Notes under the pieces: generated by a model
Told to the model about the DNA's origin: nothing
The model's input: the letters and a program-made list of their open reading frames with translations, nothing else
Database searches by the model: none
Shown here: one piece after another, positions 33,360 through 47,400 of the stretch
How the letters are laid out: every line of letters begins with the position of its first letter
Position numbering within the stretch: the first letter of the stretch is position 1
Translations under genes and position numbers: made by a program
Assembly: GCA_002150815.3 (NCBI GenBank)
Contig: NDFF03000317.1
Location: 496,001-560,000 of the forward strand
Direction of reading: 5' to 3'
DNA length: 64,000 nt
Source of the DNA: Grammothele lineata
Taxonomy: Eukaryota > Basidiomycota > Agaricomycetes > Polyporales > Polyporaceae

Positions 33360-36300
33360 GATGAAATGGCGGGGGAGGACGTCAGAAAGTGAGGAAGGGA
33401 TGCGCGCAGCGTTGGACTCGACGGCAGCGAGGTGGCCTCGGCCGAGCAGCCCGTGTGGGAAGTGTTTGGCGCAGCCAAACAAATAGGCGTGAGAACCTCT
33501 GATGACGTAACATTAAACCCCGAGATTTGCCGACTCGCCAAGTCCTTTCCCAGTGCTTCAAGTCGAAGTTGAACCAACCACCCCCGGCCGCCAGTGGCTC
33601 CGACTCAATACTGACAACGCCCACCTTAGCTGAAATCCTGGAATAATAATCCTCGTATGTAGCCAGGAATCTAGCCTCTTCTTTCGTCACTTCTCAAATC
33701 TCTCGACTTGTCTACAGTAAGAAACTGCTATTTGGCGTGTTCGTACCATCTAAATCAGGTCACCGTGAACTTCGTTGCTGCACGTGGCGCTTCTTGACCA
33801 CGCCCGTTTATCAGACTCAGCGGTCCTCTGGTATCATGTTCGATTGCTTTGACGAGGCTCTTGCTGGTGTGCAATGGCGGCGGTCCGAGTCGGAGTATAG
33901 CAGTACGCAACCAACGCACCGCGTCCGTCCACATACTAAAACATACGTTGATCATCCTACGCATTTTACCAGACGTCCATACTTTCAATTACTGACTCAG
34001 GAGCTCACACCGCAGCTCCATGATCCACCCTGTTTCATCTACGCAGATCTATGGTTCGCGCTACCTGAATATATTCCTCTTATGGGACGCCGAGCGACGA
34101 TGACAACGGTGGCCCTTCCAAGCACTCCAGGGGAGGCGATGAGGACGAGCCTAGTTTCGCAGTGTCTGAGTCAACTTTGATACGCTATCGAGCATGGCTG
34201 TGACTTCTCCTGCCGTCAAGGCGCAGTTCGGAGATCTGCATGGGCCCATTTCTCCAGCGACAAGGCCCACGAGGCCTTATTTTGCCTGCTTGCAGTGGTG
34301 AAATCTGTTTACTCAAACTCAGGGACCACATCGGCACACGAAGTCCGAGACTATGGTGGCACCACAGCCACGGGCCCTTCTCATCATCTTCTAACTTCTG
34401 TTCATGCATGGCACCCGGAGAAGAGACGGCGAACCTGGGTACTACGCCAGACGCTTCGCACCGCCTTCTATCCAGCTCGATCGTCGGAGTCACTAACCGT
34501 ATTAGCCGGTATGACAGACTTCGCTCGTACACGCCGTTGAGAATTCCAGGATCGCAATCGCTAGTCAGAGATGTGCACAGACCTTGCGATAGAACCGGAG
34601 ACTTTCTTTGACTTGTCAGCACCGAGGTCGGTGGCGATCCTACGCCGCGCTTCTGCGCAGTCGGGACCCACATGTAGACATGGTGAGCGAATGTCACGGA
34701 TGGTTATGCAAGCACCACACCTCTGATTTGCGGTACGCTAGATTCTCTGACGGTTGGTAGCTGCTAACGGCGACAGATGTCGCAGTGTGGTCTGAAACAG
34801 CATTCGCGAGGTCGGGAACAATCAAGACCCCGTGTCAGTCGGTAGCGGGTGTTGAGGCGAGGCAATGACGCGAACATGTGTTGCCTTCCGTTAACTCTGC
34901 TGAAGCTTGTACGCTTGGATTACGCGTGCGAAATAGTTGTATCTAGTACCTCGTCGCCCCATGTCCAGGAATGTTCCAACTCAAACGAATACAGGTGCCG
35001 CCTGACAGTATAATAAACCTACTTTTTCGACTTCGTTGACCCATTTTCATCCAGTGGCGAGTTGCTACATAGGTCGGAGACTCTCGGCCTCGTCAAATTC
35101 GAAAAGCATGTTCAGGGTCGGGCCAGACACTTTCGCGAAGCTTCACCGTGCGTACGTACGGCGGCCAACTGCCCCTGCCTTCTATCCATCACCAGCGTCA
35201 GGGCTTCACGCCATGATTAGCCGCAACAATTCCGCTCTGAACCTCGTAGACGTGTAGACGTGACTGACATGTTCCGATGAGACAGATTTATGGCAGGATG
35301 GATGATACGAGACACCTACGGCTGAGAGGCATGACCATCGGGTAGCGGGTGCTAGTAAGGTGTTGAGCTGGAGGGCCGCGCAAATAGCGGTTGGATTCTT
35401 TAGCGCATGATGTATTCTGATTGTCGGCGTACCATCGATATGAGTCTATGGGCGTGCAGCTTGATATCCAGTCGTTCGATCAGTTCCGATATTCTAGAAG
35501 AGGTAAGCTCCAAAAGGGGTGGCAGAGTCCGAGTCGGCATAGACTCCAGTAGAGTACGGCGGCATGACCTACGACTATGTTCTGTGCGCTTCTCCGCGAT
35601 GACACGACTCGCTTGACACCATCTGCCGAAGTCTGGCCTGATTTTGACGACCTGTATCACCCTTGTACGTGACTGGACCCTGCAGAAGGAAACAGGGTTC
35701 TAGGGTGGCGACGCCACTGGAGACTCGACTCGTAGTCTCTTCTGTGAAAGCTATAGCAGCCTGAACCAATGCGCGCTGATCAGCCTTCCGCGTTCAAGGA
35801 CGTGAGATGGCGAACCTAACCGACGTAGAGGGGGCTAAGGGCTCCGAGTTCAGACGCGCCCGTAGGGTCTGAGATACTCCAAACAGAATGAACGTTAGCG
35901 TCCGAAGATGGCCACGTGTGTCCAAGTGAAGGATCTTGAACGTTCTGAGGATGGCGGGCCGCCCGAGGAAGTCATGCGAGATATCGTGTGCGATGAATTC
36001 CGACAACGAGGCTGAAGCATGAGATCGGCTCTCAATTGAGGGTGAGCCACGAAGCTAGCGCAGCGTTCAAATGCGGGAGTATTGTGAGCCTTCCACTCAC
36101 ACCGACCGCGATAACAATGCAGCTATGTTCACGCTCTACGGCCGCCGAGCTTGGATTGGTTGTGTGGCGCGCAACACCTGACGACAGACCCTTGATTGCG
36201 GGGTATCGACACGACGCGACGTGAGCCGCTGCTCGGTTACAACTTCAGTGAGGCTCCGCGGCCCTCGGACTGACGAGGTTGAGAGCTCACAGAATCCGTA

Positions 36301-37491
36301 GAACGCCGACGCATAGTGTACATGCTTGATGCCCTCCTTGAAGAGATGGCGATGGGCCTGAGAAGCTGTACGCTGGACATTTGTCTGGATAAGAATAGCG
36401 GTGAATTGAGTGGCGTCGAATCACCGCTGCTACTTGAGAAGGATATGTCATCTGAACCGGAAGCTCAGCGACCACAAGGAAAGGTGAGAACGGGGTACTT
36501 GCCGCTTGCAGTTCTTGATCGCTCGCAGTGTCGAACATGCAGCGGCGCGCCTGAAATGCTCACAGCCCCGACGGTAATCCATGATCGGACCGGCGCCGAA
36601 TGGCCTGCAAGTGTCTCCTCCGAGGATCTCGATCTTTGTTCCTGAAAATCGCATAGGGAATCGACCGGACACGGATTTTCGGGTTTGGCGGTAAGCATGA
36701 TTGCGCCTTTCTCTAGTGTACGATCCGTGAAACGACGGACTTTGCGTACGCCAAGCATATGCGGGGAGGCATGGTCCCATACGGAGTGCGAATAATGCAT
36801 TGCCACGAGAGAGGCCATGCCTACTGAATTATTGTGCTCAGCTCGAGGTGACTCAACGCTTCATGATGCTTACCACTACCGGCACAGCACGAGTACTTGC
36901 CTTGACATCCAGCGGCGATCTAGATCGCATAGCACTTTCTCCCCCACGTTCGACGAACCTTGTCCGTGATTACCTCAGGAGGATCGGCGTTGGGGTCGGG
37001 CTGCGCGCTCCCGGTGAGACCGACGCTGGGCCGTCGATCGGCGTTCAGTAGTAGAAACCGACACCGCCCATCGTGACAGAAGTCCGAGGGCCTCGCACGT
37101 CACTCGAGCCATCGGACGCTACGACGAAATGCCCATCTCGTCAAGCAAACCGCGTTCCTAGGTACATCGCACAGCGTATGCTTGCGTCAGCTTGGACATC
37201 GGGGACGAATGGCGCGCAAAACCACTCACGTCGGTGCAATTGAGGAGCGTGGAAAGTCATGGCCAAATCGCGCTCGCGCCACAGGCGCATCACGAGCTTT
37301 ACAGTCACGTGCACTTTACCAATCCAAGCTCCGCCGGGTTATGCCGGAACACACGCAGCCCGGAGGACGCGCCGGTCGGACGAACGCACGCACGCAGACC
37401 CGCGCTCTCTGCGTTCTCTCGCTTGCTTCGTCGGTCCACCCTCGTCCACCCCCTCCACCCACCCCGCCAACACGGTAGAAGCACGCAAGAC
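33360..37491. other. 4.1-kb gene-poor stretch, no supported gene
   Basis: No open frame here exceeds about 170 codons, and none shows a family motif or a splice pattern I could extend. Composition is closer to 50 percent GC than the flanking genes. I found no tRNA, no transposon end and no tandem array by eye. The left 350 bp should hold the V-ATPase promoter, and the right 300 bp, with pyrimidine-rich CCACCC tracts, the adenylate kinase promoter. It may contain decayed transposon or lncRNA sequence. Confidence 0.4.
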
Positions 37492-38730
<1,239 letters not shown>

Positions 38731-41700
38731 CCCTCCATCGTATAGATGGGTCGGCAGGGGAGCGCACCTAGAGAGGGACGCACCCGGGCGCGGCTAGCGG
38801 CCCGGACGACTCGGACGCTCCGTTGCTGTTGGCTTGCTGCTGTATGTACGTACAGTACGTCTCCCGGTGGCGCGCCCACACGCATAGATGTGTCGCAAAC
38901 GTACATTCCCGCGTCGCTCGCGTTCTCTTCTGCGGTTTTCTGCGCTTGCGTGCGTGGGTACAGCGCCCTCTCCTCGAGTCGCCGCCGGGACGCCCATGTC
39001 CGACCCGCGAGCGCCGGCTCTGACGCTGACAGTGAGATCTGAGCAGAGTAGCGACGCCCGTTCCGCGGTACTGGAAATGGCGCGTTGTGGACGCGGCGCC
39101 TCCTCCGGCTTCTGGCGAAGACGAAGGTGGCCCCCTCCCTCCTCCCTCCTCCCCTTCTGTGCGCGTTTGGAACGCCACCCTTAGCGCTGCTCGTGGACCG
39201 ATATTGTACTCGTGCAATGAGTGAGGCGCCTGGCAGTGGTGGCGGGGCGCTCCGCATAAGCACACGCACACGCAGGTCCAGATCTACTCGATGGAGATGC
39301 ACAAGATGGAGATGGAGATAGAGAAGCAAGCGTGAGGACGTGCTTATGTGTCGTCTAGGGTTCTGCGGTGCGATCCCCTGCGGGGTTGGGTTTAGCCCCA
39401 CCACTACCACGGTGGTCCACGAGAATCATCATTCAATAACGGCGGGTGACCGGTGACCAGTGACCACATGAGAGCTCGAGGGGTGGTTTGGATGCCGCTC
39501 GGGGTTCACGGGGTGCCTTCTTGGGGAGAATTCGGAGCGGATACGTATACGTATGTACTATACGCGCGTATCGTGCCAATCCCGAAGCCCCTTCCTGAGG
39601 CCTGAATGCTGATTCCTGAGAGGAGATGAGAAGGATCTGGGTAGTGTGAGCGCGCGCGTGCTCGATGTGGGTTAACGGCATCCCGCGCGTTCTTGAAGTT
39701 GTGCAACCAATGGTTGGGTCGGGAGGGCGGGAGTCCTTATCCCCCGCGTCAACCGCGTCAACCGCGGCCCGCGGGAGGTGCGCGAGAGCGTCAAACGACG
39801 CCCTCAACACCTCTTCCGCACGTAAGCGAACCTCCCAGGTCCACCTTCCCGTATCGACGTCGAACGTAGCACCACTTTTCAGTCTTCCGGCGCCTGCGCA
39901 TGCCCTCGACGCGCGCCGGCGTCCACTCACTGCGACGCATGCGCATTGCGCACTCACACCGCGCCTACAGTGGACTTTCGCGAGTCTTCGCGCGGTGTCT
40001 AGGGAGCGCTCAATGCCCCAGGAAGTAGTACCCTTGAGATGGTGAAGAACGAGTCGGGAATCGATCGCGGGGTTCCGGGTCGAGTCCGCCCGCCCGCCCG
40101 CCCCAGTCCCGGCACTTTCCTTCGCATTGCCACGAAGTCGACGTCGACGTTCAAACGTTGACATCTCGGCCGACGCGCTGTCTGAGTCCGAGCGCACCGG
40201 TGTCCTCTTCCGAAGAATGCCCCACTCTTGCGCAACTCAATCGCAAGCTGCTTTGTCGTGCGCAGACCTGCTTAGCAGAGCATTATGCATACCCCACGCC
40301 CTCAGTAATCCGCGCACAGCGTCAGGAACGTCCAGACACCGCCATCAGTTTTCGCGGCACAGGGGCGCGAACTACGACGCTTGCCGGATATGGGCAGGTG
40401 CACCGCACGACGTGCTCAGCTGCAGGCGGCGGGGGTGGCTTTGCCTTGCAACGTGGGCTAGGACTCAGAAGCTTCTTGTGGACGCCGGCGTACAGTATGT
40501 CAAAACTCGAAACTGAAGAAGGTCGTAAATTTGCTGCGGCACGGAAAAAGCTCACCGCTGTGACTCTAGACTAGCTAGATGGATCTGATATTTTCTGTCA
40601 CTGTCAAGGCGAGGCGCGCGCGCTCGCTCGAGTCGATGGCGTTCTAAGTTAGTGCTTACTTACTCACCGCGAAGTAGGCGCTGTATGCAGGGCAGGGGAA
40701 GCGTGACGGCGCCCTATGTTACTGTATGGTGATGATGGCGCACGCGGGCGCGTTGCCACCGCCAGCTCGTCGACGCCGCCCATGTAACATTGCACATTGC
40801 GACAATGGTGCTGCCAGCTGGCCCGGGCGTCGCGGAAGAGGAGGGTGTTCTTTGGAAGATTGCGCTACGCTGAGGCGTTACGTGAAGCGGGGCAGAGCTT
40901 AGAGCCCGGTGACAGATCGTCGTGAAACGGGCGGCGGTGCGCTGGCGCGCCCTAGGAGCTGGCTCTGTATGGGGCGCATGCAAAGGGCGGAGGATATTGG
41001 GACGGTGGTCGAAGGAGGGGAGGAAGTTTGCGGGGGGAGGGAAGCCAGGAAAAGATTTGCAGACGTCACGACTCACAGTCGGACATGCGCGGGAAGGCGC
41101 GTGCCTGCCCTCAACGTTCGCGAGGATCCCCCAGCTCGTCTTTTCCGGGACGAAGGCGTACTCGCGAGGATAGAAGGACTAGTGGGAGAGTGACAATGTC
41201 GTTGGCCCGCGCGCTTGCGGAGTCGATTTCGATTTCGGCGGAGAGAGGGAGGGGGGGCGCACGATTCGCAGGGGTGCAGGCGCGCGCGTCGCGACGCCTC
41301 GCCGCCTCGGGGGATCTAGCGAGTCCGAGAGGGTGGAGAGCGTGGTCGGCAGCGCTATCTGAGCGCCGATCGCTGCGCCGAGTCTCGCGCGCGCCCGGAT
41401 CTTTGCAAAGAACTCGGAGGGAGACTGTCAGAGAGTCTGGGATCTTTGGAATGGTGATGGTGGGCGGGCGCGGGGGGCGCGGTGCAAGCGGTGCTCTGCT
41501 CGCGAACTCGCGACGGCGAGCAGGGGCGGACGGGGCCGGGGCCGGGCGGGAGGACGCGCCGGGCAAGGACAGGCACTCGCAGCGGGCGTCAGAGGGTGTC
41601 GATGGGATCTGGATAGGGCGTCTGGGGAGAGCGCACGGGCGGCTGTGCTGGGCGTTACGGCAGGAGAGGGCGCTCGCGGATGTGCTCTTAGATTAACGCT

Positions 41701-41816
41701 GGGGCGAGGGGCGTTGAAGGCATCTGCCCCTCGCGTCCGCCCCCGCCCCGATCGCACGTCGCTGTGCAGTTCACCAACTGTGCATGCCCTCTCGCCCCGA
41801 CTCGCCTGCGCGCACA
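38731..41816. other. 3.1-kb GC-rich intergenic stretch, no supported gene
   Basis: Several open frames of 150-254 codons exist on both strands (the longest at 39433-40197, minus). They are Arg/Ala/Ser-rich, overlap one another and lack domains. GC content is high throughout, which alone makes long frames likely. The right end must carry the promoter of the transcription factor gene. No RNA gene or repeat was found by eye. Confidence 0.4.
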
Positions 41817-44493
41817 ATGAAGGCCCCCAGTGCTCTCCAGCGCGGCATGGCCTGCCTCTGTTGTCGCAAGCGCAAGATGGTGCGTCCCCGCATCCCCGTC
41901 CTAGCCCCCGCCTCCTCCTTGTACCCCGCGCCCCGCACGCCACGGCTCGATTGACAGGCCCGTCTCCCTCTGTCCAGAAATGTGATGGCGCCCGCCCCGT
42001 CTGCTCCCAGTGCGCCAAGGCGAACCGCGCCGACGAGTGCTCCTACTACGAGAAGAAGCGCACCAGTCGCACTCAGCTCCTCCAGGCAAAGATCACGAAG
42101 CTCGAGGCCCGCCTCCGCGAGCTCGAGGCAGAACAGTCCACCGACTCGGCCTCCTCCTCCTCCCTCTCCCCCCAGAGCGACGGGCCCTCGCTCTCCCTCC
42201 ACCGTACGTCCCCCTTCCTCTCCTGACTCGTTCGTCCCACTTCCTTTCCTGCGGCTCCGGTCCCCCGGAGCGCGTTCTCTCGTGTTGCGCACGCGCATGT
42301 GCTGAACGAGCGCCGCGCCCAGAGCCCGACTACACCCTCGATTTCGACTCCTCCGTCTTCAACACCCCCGAGCTCGACAAGGACTTCTTCCTCCCCTCCG
42401 AGCCCTTCCCCGGCCTGGACGGAGACGGCTTCCTCGCCGGCCTCAGCGAAGCCTCGGACTTGGCCGGCGTGGCGTGGCCCGCCGCCCCGGACGCAGGGCT
42501 CGACTCCTACGGCTCCGTGGTCGACCTGCTCCCACCGTGTCCCCCCGGGGCGAGCCCGGGCGCGGGCAGCAGCCTCCACGCTGAGCCTTCTCCCGGCCCT
42601 TCCTCTAATTGGTGGGAAAATGACGTCTTCTGCGAGAACAAGCAGGTCCTGTGCGTCGCGCTTTCGCCCGATCCCACACTGTTCCCCCGCTGACTATCAC
42701 TATCCCCCCTGCGACGCGTTTCTGTTTCCTCAGCCTCGACATCTTCTTCGCCCACCGCCACCAATGCTGCTTCGACGTGCACGTCGGCCGCTTCAAATCC
42801 TCCCTCCTCCTCCCCTCCTCCTCGCACCCGCACCAACCAAAACCGCACCCCTCGCTCGTCGACGCCATCTACCTCCTCGCCTGCTACTTCTCCCGCGCCC
42901 CCACCTACACCGCGCTCGAGCCGCACTTCCTCCGGCGCTCCCTCCGCGGCATCGCACACGCCCTCCAGCACTCGGACCGCGTCGTGCACGTCCTCCAGGC
43001 GAGCTGCCTCCTCGCCGTGTACTTCTTCTGGCACGGCAGGACGCTGGAGGGGTACTACCACTCGTCGATCGCGGCGCGGTTGGCGGTGGGGCTGGGGCTG
43101 CACCAGATCCGCGCGCGGGACTTTTTTCAGGCCCAGTTCCACCCTCACCACTCCTCTAATGCGGGCTCTTCATCATCATCATCATCAATAGGAGCGGGGG
43201 CGGGGATGGGCGCGGGTATGGGCGCGTACCAGCACGACCCCCCCGCCCCGCTCAAAGCCTCCGTCCCGCTCAGCCCGCCCGCGGACGAGGTCGAGTACGC
43301 GGAGCGCATAGCCGCGTTCTGGCAGATCTTCTCCGTCGACCGCGCCTGGGCGGTCGCGACGGGCCTCCCGACCGCCCTGCCCGACGACGACCACCCAAGG
43401 TCAAGGATAGAGACGGTGTGGCCGATCCCGATCCCGGATGATCCTGAGGTGAGTGTATGCGCTCTTCTTGATGTGGGATTGAGACTATAGTGCTGAGTGC
43501 GCGTTTCTGCCCCGCCGTCCCCTCCCTCTCGTCCGGTCTCCTACGTCTTGCCCGCACCCGAAATCGTTCTCCGGTCGATCGGCGATATGAAAACGCTCAC
43601 AGCCGACGCTGGAGAACGGGCTCGTACAACCTTTCCCGGGCAGCCACCTCTCGAGGTCGAACGGGCACGCCGCCGCGTTCCGCGCAAAGGCTGTCGCGCT
43701 GTACGAGCGCACCGCGCGCTTCTCGTCCTGTACGTCCCCTCTTGCTTTTTACGTGCGCATATACCCACCCACCCGCTTTCCCCTCCTCCCTCCCTCCCTT
43801 CCCACTCGCGAACACGGGAACACAGCAACAAGCAAAGAACCCACCCGTACCGAGCTCTCCCTCTCCCTCGCCTCCTTCTCCGCCTCCGCCGCCGCCGCCC
43901 TCGGCACCCCACACTACGGCGTGCCCTTCCTGATCGCCAACGTCGACATCGCCGCGGCGAAGACGCTCGCGCACGCGGGGGAGCTCCACCTGTGGCGGGA
44001 CGAGCTCGAGCGGGACGCGGAGGCGTACGGGAAGTGCGTGTGGGCGGCGAACGCGAGCGTGGGGGTTATTAATTCGTTGACGGATGGGGATTATGAGCTT
44101 GTTAGTCCGATGTTGGCGGTGAGTCTCCTTTCCTTCCCCCCCTTTCACTCTTTTGTGGGTGTATGCGCGTGCGCGTGCGTGCATGCAGAGGAGGGGCGCG
44201 GAAGCTAACTATGTGTGCGGTCCGCAGGCGTGCTGGCGGAGCGTGGCGGAGATCTACCTGCGCGTGCTCGCGATGCCGCAGGGGCAGGTGCACCCCGACC
44301 TCGTCGAGCAGCAGATCGACACCGTCGTCGACGCGATGAAGCGCCTCGGGCTCGTCTTTCCCATATCCAGTGCGTCTCTTCCTTTCTCTTTGCTCTTGCG
44401 CGCTGTTTGAACGTCGATGCAGGCATATACGCCGCGAAGGTCAGCGAGGACTGGCTCGCGACGCGGGCGAGTTTGATGCAAAGGATTATTTAA
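41817..44493 (+). CDS. Zn2Cys6 fungal-specific transcription factor
   Basis: Eight exons: 41817-41879, 41978-42203, 42323-42650, 42734-43448, 43603-43729, 43826-44118, 44228-44369 and 44423-44493, giving 654 residues. Residues 13-42 form the zinc cluster CX2CX6CX6CX2CX8C. It is split by intron 1 between Met21 and Lys22 and is followed by a coiled-coil-like dimerisation helix (LLQAKITKLEARLRELEAEQ). An acidic Asp/Pro-rich stretch comes next, then the fungal transcription factor middle homology region: FFAHRHQCCFDVHVGRFKSS, VDAIYLLACYFSRAPTY, LQASCLLAVYFFWHGRTLEG and FWQIFSVDRAWAVATGLPTA. The target genes are unknown, and the neighbouring genes do not suggest a pathway. A His/Ser-rich low-complexity run interrupts the domain near 43150-43200. 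Some exon borders in the second half are less certain than the zinc cluster. Confidence 0.85.
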
Positions 44494-47400
44494 TGGGCTG
44501 ATCGGGTCCTTACTGCTGCCTTCTTTCTTCCTCTCCCTCTCTGCTTTTATCTCTTCTCTCGTCTTTTTCGGTTCTGGTTCCCCTCCTCTCCTCTCTCCCA
44601 TCTCATCTCTATGTCCGGCATGGTCGCCACCCCCCGCTTCCCACCTCCCATCTCCCATCGTCTTCGCTATCACCGCCATCTCTCATCGCTGTCACACTCT
44701 GGATGATCTCCATACCGTATTCGCACCCTCCTCATCTCCCCGCCCTCCCCGCCCTCCGAGTCCGAATTCTCCGAGCCCTCCGAGCACTTCGAGCACTTCG
44801 AGCACTTCTTTTTGCTTCGCGTTCGCGCCCACAGGGGTGAACTTTCTCTTCGTCGACTTCGGAGCTCGGGATATGTCGCTCCCGCGTTTAGTACCCACCC
44901 TCGTGCGGCGTGCAGAGGGGCGCGGGAGGGGATGTCCTGTGCCGCCTTCGACCTTCGTTGCATTGCTCACTCATTACCTGGAGACGCGTCCGTCCGCACC
45001 TCACCTGCGTTCTACCGTCCTCACGCAGCGTCAGCACGGGCGCGCGCCCCATGCGCCCCTAGCACGAGTACAAGCACGAGTTCAAGTCTGCGCGCCCCGC
45101 CCGTGCACCTTGGCGTGCGCACCTGCCTCCCCCTTCGCTCCCCTCGCGCGCGCTTTCATGGATCATCATCATCCGTGTCACGTTCGGACTCGTGTTCGGA
45201 GCATGAGCTGTCTCAAAGGATTGGACTGGAATCTCCGAACGTCGGACTCTCCCGTCCCGTCCCTCCCCTTTCCTTCTCTTCTCTAGGTTTTCGAGTCTCC
45301 CCCCCTCCCCGTTTCTCCTCCCCCGGACCGATCGTCTCGTGTAGTGCCATACTTATTTGCTGTATCAACTAGTCTTACCCTCACCCACCCTCCCCCCTGG
45401 GCGCCCTACCCACCCTACCTACCTACTTAGTCGCGCATATATATCCCCCGGAACCCGTAACTCGGATGAGTCGCCGTTACGCTGTTATGTACATACTGCA
45501 AGTTCCTACGAGCACATCTTCGCTGTCAAGTAGTCAAGTATACCGTACGCCACGCCACGCTCGAGCTCATAACTCTGAATAGATAAGCCCCCCGGGCCGA
45601 GAGCCTTGATCTATATACCTCGTATGATAATGGCCGTCGTTCATCATCACCTTCTGAGGGTCGGGACTTCGACTCCTACGCCATGAACACGCTCTGCAGG
45701 ACTACCCTGAGCTTCCCTGAGTTCGGAAGATGGCTCGCCCCATCAAGTCTCATCTTCTCACCTCGAAAGAGCTGGAACAATGTCCGGCGCAGCTTCTTCT
45801 TTAAGTTTGAGTGCCAATTCAAACTTCGTGAGCCAGGCACGCGCACCGCGGGGGGTGCATGTGCCATACTATGCATACGGTGATGATGGGCCCCGCACGT
45901 AACTTACGTGCGGTGATGATGATGATCCTGCATTGCGTGATGAGATGAGGATGAGGGTGATCAGTTCGCAGGCTGCGCCGTGGGCCGTGGCGTCGCGCGC
46001 GGGGATTCCAGACTCGGAGGCTCTGAGCCTTGAGGTGTTGGAGGTGGAGCACTGAGTACTGGAGCTTGAGTTTGAGAGCGCGCGAGGCGGGTAGATGGAG
46101 AAGCGTCTTTCCCCAATCGAAGATCCTGCCGACGAAAGGCCGGTCAACGGGGATTCGCCATGCTCCACTCGAACAGCATTGATATATGCATGTACATCCG
46201 TCGAGCATCTGCAATCATACGCGCATCCTCCATTTAACACCGTCCATATGCATCGCGCATCGTCCATCGTCCATCATCGAAGGCCTGTCCTTTTCAGCGG
46301 TTCCTGATGGCAAGTTTAGCTTTGAGCTCATGGGACCTGAATGTGTATCTACAGCCTGGCCTAGGCGAACTCAAAGTCGGGCCGCGCCATCAAACTCTAC
46401 CGAATCATCTCGACGTCCAGGTCTGCAGGTTCCAGCCGCCGGGTCTCTGGCACAGCCTGTGCCGCCCCCCCGGGAGACCCGAAGAGGGGTACTGCGAGTT
46501 GCCAGTGCCTCTTCCGGCCGCGGCATCTTGCAGGCCGGACTCATCCCGGAGTGCGACTTCTCGCGACTCTTCGAGGCTTCAGTTTCGAGCGACAGTCGCG
46601 GCGATATCGTCGGAGGCGTTTGCATACGGGATCGAAAGCCGGCGCATACAGACTACCGACCCGTGAGCTACGCCTGCGTCGGACGACATCGGCGTCGGAG
46701 GTGAGCGAGGAGCGCAAGCGTAAGTGGTACGTAGTCTAGATGCTTACTCATCCCGCGCGTGGCATTGGGCGCTTCGCCTCGCTGCTCGACGAAGTTCCGC
46801 ACGTACAGTACGTACTACGCGTTGCATGGTACGTCTCGGAACAGACGCTGGCAGGGCTACCGCGCGCATGGCCCTGTATGTCCGGCGAGACGTTTTTGCG
46901 TCGATGTTCTTCTGAAGACCGACATACGAGTGCGGGCCGGGACCCGGCTTCCTGAGTACCCGGTGGCGTAGCCAGTGCAAGCGATGCGCCCTGCTTCCCG
47001 AATACCCTCGGTGAACCCTTCGGGGAATGTGAACAGCTTGGTAAGCCGTTCAATGAATAGAACAGAGTTCTCGGCCCGAGGCGTTGTGGACTCGGTGCCG
47101 GCAAGAAACTGGTAGCTTGATCACGGAGGGCTTGAGAGGGACCGCGAATCCAGCCACAGATGCGTCCTAAACGCTTGAATTAGTGCAGCGCTCGGCCGAT
47201 GGAAATAGGTGGGCGGCTGTGGACGTACATACCTTCCAGAGGACATGCCGGGAAACGATGCTTATGGTTATCGTGGACCGTCGGTCGTCGGTGCAGCATG
47301 CAGGGTGGACGTTGCTGGGCGCTGCTATGCCACTGATCGAGGCGTGTCTGTGACCTCAAGGTGCGTACTGCTCAGCTGAGCGCGCACGTGTAGTGAGTTA

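Noticed and set aside
39433..40197. 254-codon minus-strand frame
   Set aside because: It opens with a non-ATG codon, has no domain or splice context, and lies in very GC-rich DNA where long random frames are expected. Kept only as part of the intergenic description.
41028..41696. 222-codon plus-strand frame before the transcription factor
   Set aside because: Arg/Gly/Ser-rich composition, overlapping minus frames of equal length and no motif; more likely promoter DNA.
45676..46625. Chain of minus-strand frames that look slightly protein-like
   Set aside because: I could not join them with convincing splice sites, and no family motif appears; too weak to call a gene.
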